NCBI RefSeq assembly: GCF_006715975.1 | Contig: NZ_VFOF01000001.1 | Span: forward strand, 1,767,001 to 1,831,000 | Source: Zymomonas mobilis | Lineage (GTDB): Bacteria; Pseudomonadota; Alphaproteobacteria; Sphingomonadales; Sphingomonadaceae | Length of the DNA: 64,000 bases | Reading direction: 5' to 3' | Shown here: positions 1 to 8,707 of the stretch, in pieces | Layout of the letters: each line of letters starts with the position of its first letter | Position numbering within the stretch: position 1 is the stretch's first letter | Notes under the pieces: model-generated | What the model was told of the DNA's origin: nothing | Databases searched by the model: none | The model's input: the letters and a program-made list of their open reading frames with translations, nothing else | Position numbers and translations under genes: made by a program

Positions 1-516
1 GTCGGAAGGAACCCTGTAAACAGGGGCATAACCTGCCTTTGGCTGTGTGGAGGCGGCTATTTCAGGCTCATAATAGCCGGTAACAAATGCATCCCCGCCC
101 CCAACCGAAACGGGTTCAAAATAACGATCAAAAAAAGCGGTGGCAGAAGAGGATGGGTTTTTGGCCGCCTGACAAGCAGCGACCCAATCGCGACCCAACG
201 TCAATCCGCTTTTATCAGTATGGGAAGATAAGAACGGGCAGGATAAACGAAAGGCGTCTAAGGCCTTTTTGGCATTATCCTCAGTCAATCCCAAGCGCGA
301 AACTGAAGTCGACTGTGGCTTGAGATTAAGCTGGTTCGCCTTTTGTGAAGACGGCGTTGTATTCTGGGGCTTGGCTTTTGAAGGCGCCACACCGTGAGAT
401 GCAGAAGGCCGAGATGTCTGGCAAGCTGATAGCGCCAAAATACCCAGCCCTAACAAGGCAATGCTTTTACAGCGCAACGAATAAGCGGTAACGTTTTTGG
501 CTAAATCAATAAGCAT
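1..516 (-). CDS. mltA: Membrane-bound lytic murein transglycosylase A, N-terminal part (runs off window start)
   Basis: The minus-strand frame opens with ATG at 516 and is still open at base 1, giving 172 codons of a partial gene. The N-terminus has a hydrophobic stretch ending in a lipobox (LALSAC, Cys at about residue 32), so it should be an outer-membrane-anchored lipoprotein. Near the visible end is the run DAFVTGYYEPEI, characteristic of the MltA family, which cleaves peptidoglycan glycan strands to 1,6-anhydromuramyl products. The catalytic 3D domain lies outside the window. It follows a Tim44-domain gene on the same strand, an arrangement I recall as common in alphaproteobacteria. AnmK at 6.1-7.2 kb recycles the anhydro sugar such enzymes release. 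Confidence 0.85.
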   Translation of the reverse strand, partial: MLIDLAKNVTAYSLRCKSIALLGLGILALSACQTSRPSASHGVAPSKAKPQNTTPSSQKANQLNLKPQSTSVSRLGLTEDNAKKALDAFRLSCPFLSSHTDKSGLTLGRDWVAACQAAKNPSSSATAFFDRYFEPVSVGGGDAFVTGYYEPEIAASTQPKAGYAPVYRVPSD

Positions 517-572
517 AAAATTCTTAATTTGTTTGATGTTGTTTAGCCAAGAGATACTTGGAAAAATTGGTA

Positions 573-833
573 TCACGATCCCGAATATTGTCTGCGTTTC
601 CACGCCTTGTCAGCGTAATAAAGCGCTTCACTATTCCCTGTCGCTTGGCTCTGGTCTGTCGATGGGCCATTAACGAAGGCTTGTTGATCGTGATCATAGG
701 GAGATTAATAGAAAGACGGCTTTTGGTCGAATGGTCTGTTATTGGCCGCAGATTGCGAGGCACGGCCATCAGGCCAACCACTACGTCCGGTTAAAGCAGC
801 TGCAGCCATAAACAGAACAAAACGTTTTTTCAT
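573..833 (-). pseudogene. Small exported ORF interrupted by a stop codon (possible pseudogene)
   Basis: ATG at 833 begins a 42-residue ORF (MKKRFVLFMAAAALTG...) that ends at a TAA at 705-707. Its start looks like a Sec signal peptide: two lysines and an arginine, then a hydrophobic alanine-rich core. After the TAA the same frame stays open for another 43 codons, to a TGA at 573-575. The downstream part is polar (SPYDHDQQAFVNGPSTDQ...) and looks like ordinary protein rather than antisense noise. A purine-rich AAAGAAGAACGG precedes the ATG. It is either a very short exported peptide or a slightly longer exported protein broken by one nonsense mutation. I do not recognise the family. Confidence 0.35.
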
Positions 834-888
834 TACCGTTCTTCTTTAGATATCCCCCTTCCTTTTAAGTTGAATATCTGCCGGAAAA

Positions 889-1542
889 TCAGGAGGCGGC
901 TAAGGTTTCAACCAATAACCAGCTTGTTTTGGGTTCCTGTTTGATATTGCGGCTGAATGTCCAGACATCATGGGTTGGCAAAGCATCGGTCGAAGAACCG
1001 GCGATCATAACGCCTTCTTTGTTGCGCAACATGGTAGAAATCCATGCGTCATAGCTGACGGTAATAATGGCATTGTCGCCATCAACCCCCGCCTTTTGAA
1101 CCATGGCTTTATCGATATTAACCAAACGATTTTCCAGATGGTCGCCATCTGCTTCGCGCTTGCCCATGACAAGTTCAAAAGCTTCCAAGACTTCCTTGCT
1201 GACCATATCGACCAGTTTTTTACGGTCATTCTGCCAGAAGGCTTCCAGTATTTTACCGTAGGCGTCCTTCGCCCCTTCGATAAACACTGTCAGGTCGAAA
1301 TGTGCATCACGGCTGACAATCCGCCGAATGCCATCCCATGCTTCGGGTTGGACGACTTCTTCGCGTTTTTTCTCTTCTGTCGCAGGGATTAACAGCGCTG
1401 CATTCGGTTGGGCGGCAACAGCCGATGAGACCTCGGCAGGTTTTGAAAAACTCTGTTCGTGGCCGGTACGACGCCCAAGGACATTGTAAAGCCATCCACA
1501 AAGCCCGGCTGCCACTACCACAAGAACAACGATCTCGACCAC
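889..1542 (-). CDS. Tim44-domain (TimA-like) membrane-associated protein
   Basis: This is a 217-residue protein with one N-terminal transmembrane anchor (MVEIVVLVVVAAGLCGWLYN), a Gln/Ala/Glu-rich linker to about residue 70, and a C-terminal Tim44-like alpha+beta domain. The segment around ILEAFWQNDRKKLVDMVSKE (residues about 98-117) is the usual start of that domain. Bacterial Tim44-domain proteins are inner-membrane associated and are related to the mitochondrial import factor, but the bacterial role is not well defined. It is divergent from secB and upstream of mltA on the same strand, a neighbourhood I recall as conserved in alphaproteobacteria. The start at 1542 is chosen because the anchor follows it immediately. 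Confidence 0.8.
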   Translation of the reverse strand: MVEIVVLVVVAAGLCGWLYNVLGRRTGHEQSFSKPAEVSSAVAAQPNAALLIPATEEKKREEVVQPEAWDGIRRIVSRDAHFDLTVFIEGAKDAYGKILEAFWQNDRKKLVDMVSKEVLEAFELVMGKREADGDHLENRLVNIDKAMVQKAGVDGDNAIITVSYDAWISTMLRNKEGVMIAGSSTDALPTHDVWTFSRNIKQEPKTSWLLVETLAAS

Positions 1543-2006
1543 TATGCCTCCAAATACAAAATACAGCAGAATTTTATTCCCGCTGAGATATTTAATCTTT
1601 TATATATAGGCAAGATATACGCGCCTTTCAAACGGCATCTGCCCGATCTTTATACATGTTACCGTATTTTTCAGCCCAAATAGCTTAAAAAAGGCACAGG
1701 AAGGGAGGCTTTCTCTGTCAAAACCGGTCGAAAAAAGCTTTGCCTGTAGGATTTTCTTTGAGAAAAACTGATTATTCTCATCGAAATTACATTTTTTTAT
1801 AAAAAACGGATGGGGCAAAGCTGTATTCAGATAGTTTTAGATAACGTATGTAGCATAGTTCCTTTTATTCGACATATTTGATCCCATTATGTCTTTGTGA
1901 GTCAGATCGATATCGAACAAAAGCACCCGCAAATCATTTCTCTTTTATGATCGGGTGTTTTACGCCATCATTTGAAATCATTTTAACCCGAGCAAGGATG
2001 CCGTTT
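1543..2006. other. Divergent intergenic region between the Tim44 gene and secB
   Basis: These 464 bases separate the divergent starts at 1542 and 2007 and must carry both promoters. The stretch is AT-rich between about 1730 and 1880. A 72-codon minus-strand frame (1600-1818) shows no signal peptide, ribosome-binding site or family resemblance, so I do not call it a gene. I see no clear RNA gene or terminator. Confidence 0.5.
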
Positions 2007-2501
2007 ATGTCAGAAAACACTTTCAACGCCTCAAATACCAATACTGATAATTTGCCGCAGGTCAGCATTTTAGCCCAGTATATCAAAGACCTTTCTTTCG
2101 AAAATCCGAACGCACCGGCCGTTTATCAGTGGCAGACCCAGCCCCATATCGAAGTGCAGTTTAATATTGGCACCCAGCCGATGGCACAGGATGTCTATGA
2201 GGTCGCTTTGAAGGTGGATGTTTCGGCCAAGGCCGATGAAGGCGTCGTTTTCCATATTGAACTGGTTTATAACGGGTTGTTTGCAATCAAGAATGTACCG
2301 GCTGACCAGATCCAGCCTTTCCTTTACATCGAAGCACCGCGCATTCTGTTTCCTTTCGTCCGTCGTATTCTTGCTGATTCCGTCCATGATGGTAACTTCC
2401 CGCCGTTGATGCTGGAACCCATCGACTTTGCCGCACTTTATATGCAGCAGACCGAACAGCAGGACATGCTGTCCAATGCAGAACCGGCCGGACAAGCTTA
2501 A
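2007..2501 (+). CDS. secB: Protein-export chaperone SecB
   Basis: This 164-residue protein has the SecB core: QVSILAQYIKDLSFENPNAP near residues 20-39, the central IELVYNGLFAIKN strand, and the IEAPRILFPFVRRILAD segment that builds the peptide-binding groove. SecB forms a cytoplasmic tetramer that keeps precursor proteins unfolded and hands them to SecA. The frame is open further upstream, but the ATG at 2007 is preferred: AAGGA at 1994-1998 lies 8 bases ahead and MSENTF is a plausible SecB start. An upstream in-frame ATG at 1998 overlaps that Shine-Dalgarno sequence. A terminator-like hairpin follows at 2544-2567. Confidence 0.93.
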   Translation: MSENTFNASNTNTDNLPQVSILAQYIKDLSFENPNAPAVYQWQTQPHIEVQFNIGTQPMAQDVYEVALKVDVSAKADEGVVFHIELVYNGLFAIKNVPADQIQPFLYIEAPRILFPFVRRILADSVHDGNFPPLMLEPIDFAALYMQQTEQQDMLSNAEPAGQA

Positions 2502-2543
2502 GCCCTCTATGTATTCTATTTTATAAGGGTCACTATGATGTGA

Positions 2544-2570
2544 GAAAGCCGCTGTTAAGCGGCTTTCTTC
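2544..2570 (+). terminator. Hairpin terminator after secB, just ahead of murJ
   Basis: A perfect 9-bp stem GAAAGCCGC/GCGGCTTTC with a TGTTAA loop lies 42 bases past the secB stop, followed by a weak pyrimidine tail (TTCACTTCT). It ends only about 24 bases before the murJ ATG, so it may attenuate readthrough into murJ rather than stop transcription fully. Confidence 0.6.
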
Positions 2571-2590
2571 ACTTCTATCCAGATGACGAT

Positions 2591-4204
2591 ATGACAAATA
2601 AAACTCAGCCCGCTCCTGAACGCTTTCACCTTTTGAAGGCAACTGCGACCATCGGGGGATTAACACTTATCAGCCGGATACTTGGTTTTATTCGGGACAC
2701 CCTTGGCGCGCAATATCTTGGGGCTGGGCCAGCGAATGATGCCTTTTTGATCGCATGGCGATTACCCAATCTTTTTAGAGCCTTGTTTGCAGAAGGTGCC
2801 TTTGCATCGGCTTTTATTCCGATGTTTAACCGCACGATTTCAGAGGCTGAAAAAAAAGGACAAAACGGTTTCGCTGCAGGATTACGATTTGCCAGTGACG
2901 TGTTGTCTGTTTTGTTACCCTTACTTATCCTTTTTGAAATAGGCATGATTGCCGCCGCCGCCCCTATTGTTAGAATAATGACGGGTGGTTTTCCTATGGG
3001 GAGTGCCGGAGAATTCCAGTTAGCCGTTTTTCTGACGCGGCTGACGATGCCTTATTTAGCGCTTATTTCTATTGTGACGCTTTTAGGCGGAATTCTAAAT
3101 TCGCTCCATCGCTTTTGGGTCAATGCCGCCGCCCCGATTTTGTTGAATATCGGGCTTATCATCGGGCTGGTCTTTTTCCGCAGTAATGATGCGTTTATGA
3201 CCGCAGAGACCCAAGCTATCGCGGTCAGTCTGTCTGGTGTTTTGCAGTTGGGATGGCTGATATGGGCTTGCCGATCAGCGAATGTGCATCTCTATCCGCA
3301 TTGGCCAAAATTGACCCCTGCCGTCAAAAAGATGTTGTCCATCACTTGGCCTGCGGCTTTGGGCGCTGGAGCGGTGCAGTTTAATTTGTTGATTTCGACC
3401 GCTTTGGCCGCACGCTTTTTGCCAGAAGGCGCCGTTTCGTATTTATATTATGCCGATCGTCTCAATCAGCTGCCGCTTGGATTGGTTGGGATCGGTATCG
3501 GAACCGCTATTTTACCCAGTCTGTCGCGGCAATTGGCAGAAGATCAAAGCGAAGCAGCTATTTACACCCAGAATCGAGCGATTGAGCTGGCGCTTTTCTT
3601 GACCGTACCGGCTGCCTTTGGATTGGTGGTTGCTGCGATGCCCCTTATTTCTTCATTGCTACAGCATGGTGCCTTTTCAGCGAATGATAGCGTCAATTCG
3701 GCAAAAGCACTGGCGGCTTTTTCATTAGGCCTGCCCGCTTATGTTTTGATTAAAATTTTAACGCCAGGATTTCATGCCCGCACCGACACGCGGACGCCGG
3801 TGCGTGTCGCTGTTATTGCGATGGTGCTGAATCTGGTATTGAATCTTTTGTTTATTAAGCCCTTTGGTCATGTCGGATTGGCTTTATCTACCGCTATTGC
3901 GGCTTGGGCCAATGTTATCATGCTGTATGGATTATTGCGGCGGCGAAAACATTTTTCTTGTGATCGTCAGCTTTTGACCAGAAGCGTTAAGATCATGATT
4001 GCCAGTGGTATTATGGCGGTTGGGTTATGGCCTTTCATCCCGTGGTTTAACCATTTGGCGACAGCCTCCATCCCCTATCGTATCGTTGCCCTGTCCTTGT
4101 TATTGCTTTCTGGCTCGTTTTTATATTTCGGGACGGCGGCACTGATTGGCACATTTCCTTTAAAAGAACTGAAATTTTACTTACAGCGTCGCTATAAACG
4201 ATAA
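2591..4204 (+). CDS. murJ: Lipid II flippase MurJ (MviN family)
   Basis: This 537-residue polytopic membrane protein of the MOP/MATE superfamily translocates lipid II across the inner membrane for peptidoglycan synthesis. The N-terminal run ISRILGFIRDTLGAQYLG and then DAFLIAWRLPNLFRALFAEG are hallmark MurJ sequences carrying the basic and acidic residues of the central cavity. Hydrophobic helices follow through to the C-terminus and fit the family's 14 segments. The frame is open upstream through the secB terminator hairpin, so the ATG at 2591 (MTNKTQPAPERF) is taken as the start, though no strong Shine-Dalgarno sequence precedes it. trpS follows 22 bases after the stop and may be co-transcribed. 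Confidence 0.93.
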   Translation: MTNKTQPAPERFHLLKATATIGGLTLISRILGFIRDTLGAQYLGAGPANDAFLIAWRLPNLFRALFAEGAFASAFIPMFNRTISEAEKKGQNGFAAGLRFASDVLSVLLPLLILFEIGMIAAAAPIVRIMTGGFPMGSAGEFQLAVFLTRLTMPYLALISIVTLLGGILNSLHRFWVNAAAPILLNIGLIIGLVFFRSNDAFMTAETQAIAVSLSGVLQLGWLIWACRSANVHLYPHWPKLTPAVKKMLSITWPAALGAGAVQFNLLISTALAARFLPEGAVSYLYYADRLNQLPLGLVGIGIGTAILPSLSRQLAEDQSEAAIYTQNRAIELALFLTVPAAFGLVVAAMPLISSLLQHGAFSANDSVNSAKALAAFSLGLPAYVLIKILTPGFHARTDTRTPVRVAVIAMVLNLVLNLLFIKPFGHVGLALSTAIAAWANVIMLYGLLRRRKHFSCDRQLLTRSVKIMIASGIMAVGLWPFIPWFNHLATASIPYRIVALSLLLLSGSFLYFGTAALIGTFPLKELKFYLQRRYKR

Positions 4205-4226
4205 TCTTAGCAGGTATCTAAATATT

Positions 4227-5249
4227 ATGAGCAAGAACAAACGCATTGTGTCTGGTATCCAGCCAACAGGTAATCTCCATCTGGGTAATTATCTGGGCGC
4301 TATCCGGAATTGGGTGGTCATGCAAAATGAAATGAAAGAAGGCGATGATTGCGTCTTTTTTCTGGCTGACCTCCATGCCATTACGATGCCGCAAGCCCCC
4401 GATGCGCTGGCTGAGAATGTCCGCAATATGGCAGCGACTTTGTTGGCATCCGGTATTGATCCAAAGCAGGCTATCTTTTTTGCTCAATCTGATGTTGCCG
4501 CCCATTCAGAAATGGCATGGTTATTAAATTGCGTTGCCCGCATTGGCTGGCTGAACCGCATGACCCAGTTCAAGGAAAAATCGGGCAAGAACCGTGAAGG
4601 CGCTTCGGTCGGTCTCTATACCTATCCGGTTTTACAGGCGGCTGATGTCATGTTGTATCAGGCAACCCATGTGCCGGTAGGTGAAGATCAAAAACAGCAT
4701 TTGGAATTGGCACGCGATATCGCGACCAAGTTCAACAATGACTATGATGAAAAAATTTTCAACCTGCCGGAACCGATTATCCAGAAGACCGCAGCACGGG
4801 TGATGTCATTAAGAAATGGCAGCTCGAAGATGTCAAAATCTGACCCGTCTGACCTTAGCCGGATCAATCTGACCGACAGCAATGATGATATTGCCCAGAA
4901 AATCCGGAAAGCCAAAACCGATCCAGATCCGATCCCTGAAAATGAATCCGGTTTAACAGATCGCCCAGAGGCCAAAAATTTATTAGGTATTTACAGCGCC
5001 TTAAAAGGTGTAGCGATTAACAATGTACTGCAACAATTTGCAGGTCAGGGTTTTGGGCAGTTCAAACCAGAGCTTGCCGAATTGGTTGTCAGTTCAGTCG
5101 GCCCCATTCGTGACAAGCTGTCGACCTTCAAAGATGATCCGGCAGAAATTGATCGCATCCTTTTAGCGGGTGCAGAAAAGGCTGCGGTTATTGCCGAAGA
5201 AACGCTGAAAAAAGCCTATCAAGTGATGGGTTTAAGACGGCGCGCTTAA
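4227..5249 (+). CDS. trpS: Tryptophanyl-tRNA synthetase
   Basis: This 340-residue class I aminoacyl-tRNA synthetase charges tRNA-Trp in the cytoplasm. The HIGH-type ATP-binding signature appears as QPTGNLHLGNYLGA at residues about 12-25, and the KMSKS loop is intact as SSKMSKSDPSD near residue 200. The length is normal for bacterial TrpS. It begins 22 bases after murJ, so it is probably in the same transcription unit. Confidence 0.96.
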   Translation: MSKNKRIVSGIQPTGNLHLGNYLGAIRNWVVMQNEMKEGDDCVFFLADLHAITMPQAPDALAENVRNMAATLLASGIDPKQAIFFAQSDVAAHSEMAWLLNCVARIGWLNRMTQFKEKSGKNREGASVGLYTYPVLQAADVMLYQATHVPVGEDQKQHLELARDIATKFNNDYDEKIFNLPEPIIQKTAARVMSLRNGSSKMSKSDPSDLSRINLTDSNDDIAQKIRKAKTDPDPIPENESGLTDRPEAKNLLGIYSALKGVAINNVLQQFAGQGFGQFKPELAELVVSSVGPIRDKLSTFKDDPAEIDRILLAGAEKAAVIAEETLKKAYQVMGLRRRA

Positions 5250-5363
5250 AATCCATTCATCCTGCGTTCAATTAAAATAGACAAATTTTGTTATAACATA
5301 GTTTTGTTATATATCTTTTCTATGATTTGTTCCGGCAGGGTATTAACGGGAAAGGCTACGGAC

Positions 5364-6053
5364 ATGCGTCCCAATATAACATTAAAAATAGCCATTACAT
5401 CTTTGGCATTTCTATCTTTATCCGCCTGCGAATCGCCGTTCCGGGCGAATGTTGCCCGTTTCCAGATAATGCCACCGCCTGCCGGACAAAGCTTTTCTAT
5501 TCAGGCGATTAATCCCCAAGAAAAAGCGGGATTAGAATTTGATCATTATGCTCAAATTGTTGCCCATGAATTATGGATGCAGGGGTATCAACCCGCAGCG
5601 CCCGGTTCACCCAGCACGTTGGTTGTCAAACTTGATTACGGAATTGATAACGGTCAGCAGAAAATCGCCTCCAACTCCTATGGTTATGGTGGTTGGGGCG
5701 GCGGCTGGGGTGGCCCTTGGGGCGGCTGGGGCGGAGGCTTCGGCGGCTGGGGTGGCGGCTTCGGTGGTTGGGGCGGCGGCTGGGGCGGCTATGGTGGTGG
5801 CTGGGGCGGCGGAGGCTTCGGCGGCACCGATGTCTATAGCTACACCCTTTACACGACCTTCTTTAAAATGGAGATTGACCGCGCTGGCGATGGTCAGCGT
5901 GTCTTTGAAGGCCGGTCACGGGCGCAGGTCACAACCGATAATATGACCCGTCTGGTTCCTGATTTGATTAAAGCGATGTTTGTCAATTTCCCCGGACATT
6001 CGGGCGAAGACGTTGTGGTCAAATTGACTGACGACAAGAAAAAGCAGAAATAA
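5364..6053 (+). CDS. DUF4136-type lipoprotein with a long Gly/Trp repeat
   Basis: This 229-residue envelope protein has a signal peptide ending in the lipobox LSLSAC. A short conserved domain follows, with PPPAGQSFSIQAIN, then a low-complexity stretch at residues about 110-154 built from GGWGG and GGFGG units, and a C-terminal part (LYTTFFKMEIDR...VFEGRSRAQ...LVPDLIKAMFVNFPGHSGE) typical of DUF4136 proteins. The function is unknown; such proteins are probably anchored to the outer membrane. The ATG at 5364 is chosen because the signal peptide starts there, though the frame is open 20 codons further upstream. The Gly/Trp insert is longer and more uniform than I recall in relatives. Confidence 0.75.
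   Translation: MRPNITLKIAITSLAFLSLSACESPFRANVARFQIMPPPAGQSFSIQAINPQEKAGLEFDHYAQIVAHELWMQGYQPAAPGSPSTLVVKLDYGIDNGQQKIASNSYGYGGWGGGWGGPWGGWGGGFGGWGGGFGGWGGGWGGYGGGWGGGGFGGTDVYSYTLYTTFFKMEIDRAGDGQRVFEGRSRAQVTTDNMTRLVPDLIKAMFVNFPGHSGEDVVVKLTDDKKKQK
5694..5823 (+). repeat. Degenerate GGCTGGGGCGG-type repeat coding GGWGG/GGFGG
   Basis: About 130 bases inside the DUF4136 lipoprotein gene consist of imperfect G-rich units such as ggcggctggggcgg and ggcggcttcgg. They encode alternating Gly-Gly-Trp and Gly-Gly-Phe/Tyr blocks. Units of 6 to 18 bases alternate, so the tract is prone to in-frame slippage. Confidence 0.8.
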
Positions 6054-6065
6054 TCTGAATAAAAT

Positions 6066-6103
6066 ATCCGGCGGCATTGATTGTATGCCGCCGGATAATT
6101 TTT
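6066..6103. terminator. Bidirectional terminator between the DUF4136 lipoprotein gene and anmK
   Basis: A perfect 12-bp stem ATCCGGCGGCAT/ATGCCGCCGGAT with a 7-base loop is followed by TTTTT on the plus strand and preceded by an A-rich AATAAAAT, which is U-rich when transcribed from the minus strand. It sits between convergent genes and should serve both. Confidence 0.9.
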
Positions 6104-6134
6104 GCGAAAATGATATCAGCTAAAGCCGCCGGTA

Positions 6135-7232
6135 TCAGATATAATGAATGCGGCCGCCCGTCATGGGACGGGGCACCCCTGTTGTTTTGGGGAAACTGAT
6201 CGGTTTATTGAAAACCCGCCGAACAGCGAGATACGCGAAGCCTTCTGCTTCCGTTGCATCACCATTTAAATGAAAATCTTCAATCGGCTCGACAGGAATC
6301 TGCAAATTTTCTTGCAGCATCTTCATCATCGTCAAATTATGACGACCACCACCAGCCACAATAATTTTTGAAGGTTTTTCTGGAAAAAACAATAACGAGC
6401 GGGCAACCGATTCAGCGGTAAAGGTCGTTAAGGTAGCCGCGCCATCTTCAAGAGACAGGTTCGCCACCGCATCTATCGAAAAATCGCCTCTATCGAGCGA
6501 TTTGGGCGGTAATTGGGAAAAGAATTTCTGCTGCATCATGATATCAACAAGGTCATGATGCACAACGCCCTTGCTAGCGATAAGACCGGAATCATCATAA
6601 TCAAGGCCAGTTTTGGCCTTCACCCAATCGTCAATCAAACCGTTTGCGGGTCCTGTATCACAGGCAATGAGATCGTTTTCGTTAGCGCCAATCCAAGTGA
6701 TATTAGCAATGCCACCTAGATTTAGCACCGCCAAAGGATGAGCCGCTTCGCTAAACAGCGCCCAATGATAGATGGGTAACAGGGGGGCACCCTCCCCACC
6801 TGCTTGAACGTCATGCGCACGAAAATCGTCCACAACGCTGATTTTTGTAGCCTGCGCCAAGGCAGCGCCGTCGCCTATCTGCCATGTCCAACTGAGATCT
6901 GGCCTATGGGCAATCGTTTGGCCGTGGAAGCCAATTACCTTGATCGCCTGATTACCCAATTCATTTATTTTCAGGAAATTTTTGACCGCTTCGATATGAC
7001 GATGCGTTACAATAGTTTCGGCTTCTTGGATAATTTCATCTTCGGGAATAAAACAGGGCGCCGCCATTGTCAGCGCATGGCGCGCCGCTTCGCGCAGGCA
7101 GGCCTTGTCCGCATCCGAATAAGGATAGGAAGCAAAATTTAAAGGCTTCACCTGTTTTTCGCCATTGGTTTCAATCAAGGCGACATCAACACCATCTAAA
7201 GACGTGCCGGACATAAGTCCGATTGCCAGCAT
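6135..7232 (-). CDS. anmK: Anhydro-N-acetylmuramic acid kinase
   Basis: This 365-residue AnmK-family kinase phosphorylates 1,6-anhydro-MurNAc to MurNAc-6-phosphate during peptidoglycan recycling. The start MLAIGLMSGTSLDGVDVALI carries the family's phosphate-binding signature, and GFHGQTIAHRP, NLGGIANIT and ACDTGPANGLIDDW follow in order. The frame is open 16 codons further upstream, but the ATG at 7232 is preferred: it begins the conserved domain and is preceded by GGGGGAAA. It is divergent from tyrS, an arrangement I recall as frequent in alphaproteobacteria. Confidence 0.93.
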   Translation of the reverse strand: MLAIGLMSGTSLDGVDVALIETNGEKQVKPLNFASYPYSDADKACLREAARHALTMAAPCFIPEDEIIQEAETIVTHRHIEAVKNFLKINELGNQAIKVIGFHGQTIAHRPDLSWTWQIGDGAALAQATKISVVDDFRAHDVQAGGEGAPLLPIYHWALFSEAAHPLAVLNLGGIANITWIGANENDLIACDTGPANGLIDDWVKAKTGLDYDDSGLIASKGVVHHDLVDIMMQQKFFSQLPPKSLDRGDFSIDAVANLSLEDGAATLTTFTAESVARSLLFFPEKPSKIIVAGGGRHNLTMMKMLQENLQIPVEPIEDFHLNGDATEAEGFAYLAVRRVFNKPISFPKTTGVPRPMTGGRIHYI

Positions 7233-7397
7233 CCAATTTCCCCCGATTTCTATTTTCCAGCCCTTTGATCTTTTCTTCACAAGCTGAAAACCATAGGAAG
7301 CTGTTTATTCGACTTTAATCCTTTAATCCCCTAAACAGCAATCTGCATTTCCTGAGGCTTGTCTGTTTTTACAGCGATTATTCGTAATAGGCACATT

Positions 7398-8627
7398 ATG
7401 ACACAATTTCGTTCTGATTTTCTTCGTTTACTGGAAACACGAGGGTATATTCATCAGGCCACTGATGCCAAGTCATTGGATGATAAGGCCTCGCAATCTG
7501 TCATTGCCGCCTATATCGGCTTTGATCCAACGGCAGCATCCTTGCATGTCGGCAGTCTTTTGCAGATCATGATGTTGAGAAGATTGCAGCAGACAGGCCA
7601 TAAGCCGATTGTTTTGATGGGGGGCGGCACCGGAAAAATCGGTGATCCTTCTTTTAAAGATGAAGCCCGTAAATTGTTGGATGAAGACACCATCAAGGCC
7701 AATATTGCTTCGATCAAGCGTGTCTTTGAGCATTTTTTGGATTTTGGCGATGGTCCAACGGATGCTGTGATCGTTGATAATGCCGAATGGCTTGACCGTT
7801 TAGAATATATTCCTTTCCTGCGTGATGTCGGTCAGCATTTCTCGGTAAACCGGATGTTGAGTTTCGATTCCGTGAAATTACGACTCGATCGGGAGCAATC
7901 CTTAAGCTTCCTCGAATTCAATTACATGATCTTGCAAGCCTATGACTTTCTTGAATTGTCGCGCCGCTTTGATGTCTGCTTGCAGTTAGGCGGTTCCGAT
8001 CAATGGGGAAATATCGTCAACGGTATCGAACTGGCACGACGGATTGACGGGAAAGAAGTCTTTGGTCTGACCAGCCCGCTTATGACCACCGCTGATGGCG
8101 TTAAAATGGGTAAAACCGTTGGCGGTGCTGTTTGGTTAAATGGCGATATGTGCTCGCCTTATGATTATTGGCAGTTTTGGCGGAACACCCATGATGCCGA
8201 TGTCGAACGCTTTTTGAAGCTGTTCACCGATTTACCGCTTGATGAAATTGCCAAGCTGGCGGCTTTGGAAGGCAGCGAAATCAACGAAGCCAAAAAGATT
8301 TTGGCTAATGAGGCAACGAAATTAGCTCATGGTGAAAAGGCCGCAGAAGAAGCCGCAGCAACCGCCAAGAAAACCTTTGAAGAAGGTTCGGCGGGTGATG
8401 CATTGCCAGTGATGAAGGTTGCTGAATCTTCTATCAGCCTGATTGATGCCTTGGTCGGTTTAGGATTGGTTTCATCGAAAGCCGAAGGCCGCCGGATGAT
8501 TCGTGGCGGTGGTGCCCGCATCAATGGTGAGAAAGCTCTTGATGAAAAAGCGGTAATCGAAGTTTCTGGCGAGAATATCCGCATTTCCGCCGGTAAAAAG
8601 GCTCATGGCGTTATTCAGGCAGGATAA
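7398..8627 (+). CDS. tyrS: Tyrosyl-tRNA synthetase
   Basis: This 409-residue class I synthetase charges tRNA-Tyr. It has the HIGH-equivalent SLHVGSLLQ near residue 50, the tyrosine pocket [12 protein letters not shown] near residue 197, the KMSKS-type loop as KMGKTVGG, and a C-terminal S4 RNA-binding domain ([21 protein letters not shown]). The ATG at 7398 ([17 protein letters not shown]) fits the usual N-terminus better than the more upstream in-frame start at 7359. A terminator follows at 8644-8694. Confidence 0.96.
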   Translation: MTQFRSDFLRLLETRGYIHQATDAKSLDDKASQSVIAAYIGFDPTAASLHVGSLLQIMMLRRLQQTGHKPIVLMGGGTGKIGDPSFKDEARKLLDEDTIKANIASIKRVFEHFLDFGDGPTDAVIVDNAEWLDRLEYIPFLRDVGQHFSVNRMLSFDSVKLRLDREQSLSFLEFNYMILQAYDFLELSRRFDVCLQLGGSDQWGNIVNGIELARRIDGKEVFGLTSPLMTTADGVKMGKTVGGAVWLNGDMCSPYDYWQFWRNTHDADVERFLKLFTDLPLDEIAKLAALEGSEINEAKKILANEATKLAHGEKAAEEAAATAKKTFEEGSAGDALPVMKVAESSISLIDALVGLGLVSSKAEGRRMIRGGGARINGEKALDEKAVIEVSGENIRISAGKKAHGVIQAG

Positions 8628-8643
8628 GTCTTAAGGAAATTTG

Positions 8644-8694
8644 GCGGGAAGGCTGTTTAAAGGATCACCTTTGGAAAGCTTTCCCGCATTTTTT
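8644..8694 (+). terminator. Terminator after tyrS
   Basis: An 11-bp stem GCGGGAAGGCT/AGCTTTCCCGC with one G-U pair encloses an inner AAAGG-ATCA-CCTTT hairpin and is followed by six T residues. It sits just before the convergent recG stop. Confidence 0.85.
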
Positions 8695-8707
8695 AACGGC
8701 AGAGCTC

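Noticed and set aside
1600-1818. 72-codon minus-strand frame between the Tim44 gene and secB
   Set aside because: No signal peptide, no ribosome-binding site and no family resemblance; in an AT-rich promoter gap a frame of this length is expected by chance.
2070-2666. 198-codon minus-strand frame antisense to secB and the start of murJ
   Set aside because: It overlaps two clear genes in full and has no recognisable domain; treated as a shadow frame.
5694-5823. Possible CRISPR or tandem minisatellite
   Set aside because: Units are irregular, lie inside a coding frame and keep Gly/Trp coding; there are no unique spacers.
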